A DNA stretch of 64,000 nucleotides, taken from the NCBI GenBank assembly GCA_024803745.1, contig JANJXV010000040.1, positions 1,358,576 through 1,422,575 on the forward strand, written 5' to 3'. The stretch comes from Megascapheus bottae. Its lineage: Eukaryota; Chordata; Mammalia; Rodentia; Geomyidae. A program made the position numbers and the translations under genes. The notes under the pieces were generated by a model. It was not told the origin of the DNA. It did no database searches and saw nothing but the letters and a program-made list of their open reading frames with translations. How positions within the stretch are numbered: position 1 is the stretch's first letter; each line of letters starts with the position of its first letter. Below, piece after piece: positions 63,933-64,000 of this stretch.

Positions 63933-64000
63933 GTGATGGTGATGATGATGATGGTGATGGTGATGATGGTGATGATGATGATGGTGATGATGATGATGAT
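63541..64000. repeat. (GAT)n array running off the window
   Basis: At least 460 bp of GAT with scattered GGT and CAT variants, open at the right edge. Explains the Ile/Met-rich open frame on the minus strand. Confidence 0.98.

Overview
The window looks like non-coding mammalian chromosome, most likely from a geomyoid rodent (pocket mice, kangaroo rats, pocket gophers). The main evidence is a dominant SINE family. Its right-hand module, around 80-90 bp, runs from about GGCTCAAGTGGTAGAGC to GAGTTCAAGCCCC. It is joined either to a tRNA-like left monomer or to a 7SL/B1-like left arm. The tRNA-like form matches what I recall of the IDL-Geo dimeric SINE of Geomyoidea; this is from memory and was not checked. 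Rodent-type L1 3' ends, B1-like monomers and one MIR also fit a rodent. No protein-coding gene is demonstrated. The long open frames are products of tandem repeats, antisense SINEs and GC-rich sequence.

Layout. 1-5.4 kb: mostly unique sequence with microsatellites and SINEs. 5.5-7.03 kb: a GC-rich block ending in a CpG island. On the minus strand the island holds the best gene candidate, a 5' exon with a strong-context ATG at 6688 running into a GTAAGG donor at 6670. A 24-bp minisatellite (7042-7440) abuts its upstream side. If the exon is real, its gene continues leftward out of the window and most of the remaining 57 kb is upstream sequence. 7.5-25 kb: microsatellites, SINEs and 5'-truncated L1 tails, with unique islands at 12.95-13.12, 17.2-17.5 and 22.1-22.3 kb that look like conserved non-coding elements. 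A triple YY1-like 26-bp repeat lies at 15.8 kb and a 66-bp minisatellite at 19 kb. 25.1-26.3 kb: a 417-bp polypyrimidine tract, a recent IDL-Geo insertion and an inverted SINE pair. 26.3-40 kb: SINEs, two AT-rich blocks (30.2-30.7 and 32.0-32.9 kb), GATA-type arrays and more CNE-like islands. 40-64 kb: dense SINEs, an old L1M-type 3' UTR (40.9-41.3 kb), a MIR (43.4 kb), B1-like monomers, long purine tracts (62.2-62.6 kb), a GGAA array (62.8 kb) and a GAT array running off the right edge (63.54-64.0 kb).

The clearest pattern is modular. One Geo module is found behind two unrelated pol III-type left arms, and simple repeats repeatedly begin exactly where a Geo 3' tail ends, so SINE insertion appears to seed much of the microsatellite load. 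There are about 25 CA/GT arrays in 64 kb. Possible regulatory content (CpG island, YY1 triplet, inverted GATA pair, CNE-like islands) is inferred from base composition and motifs and needs cross-species alignment.
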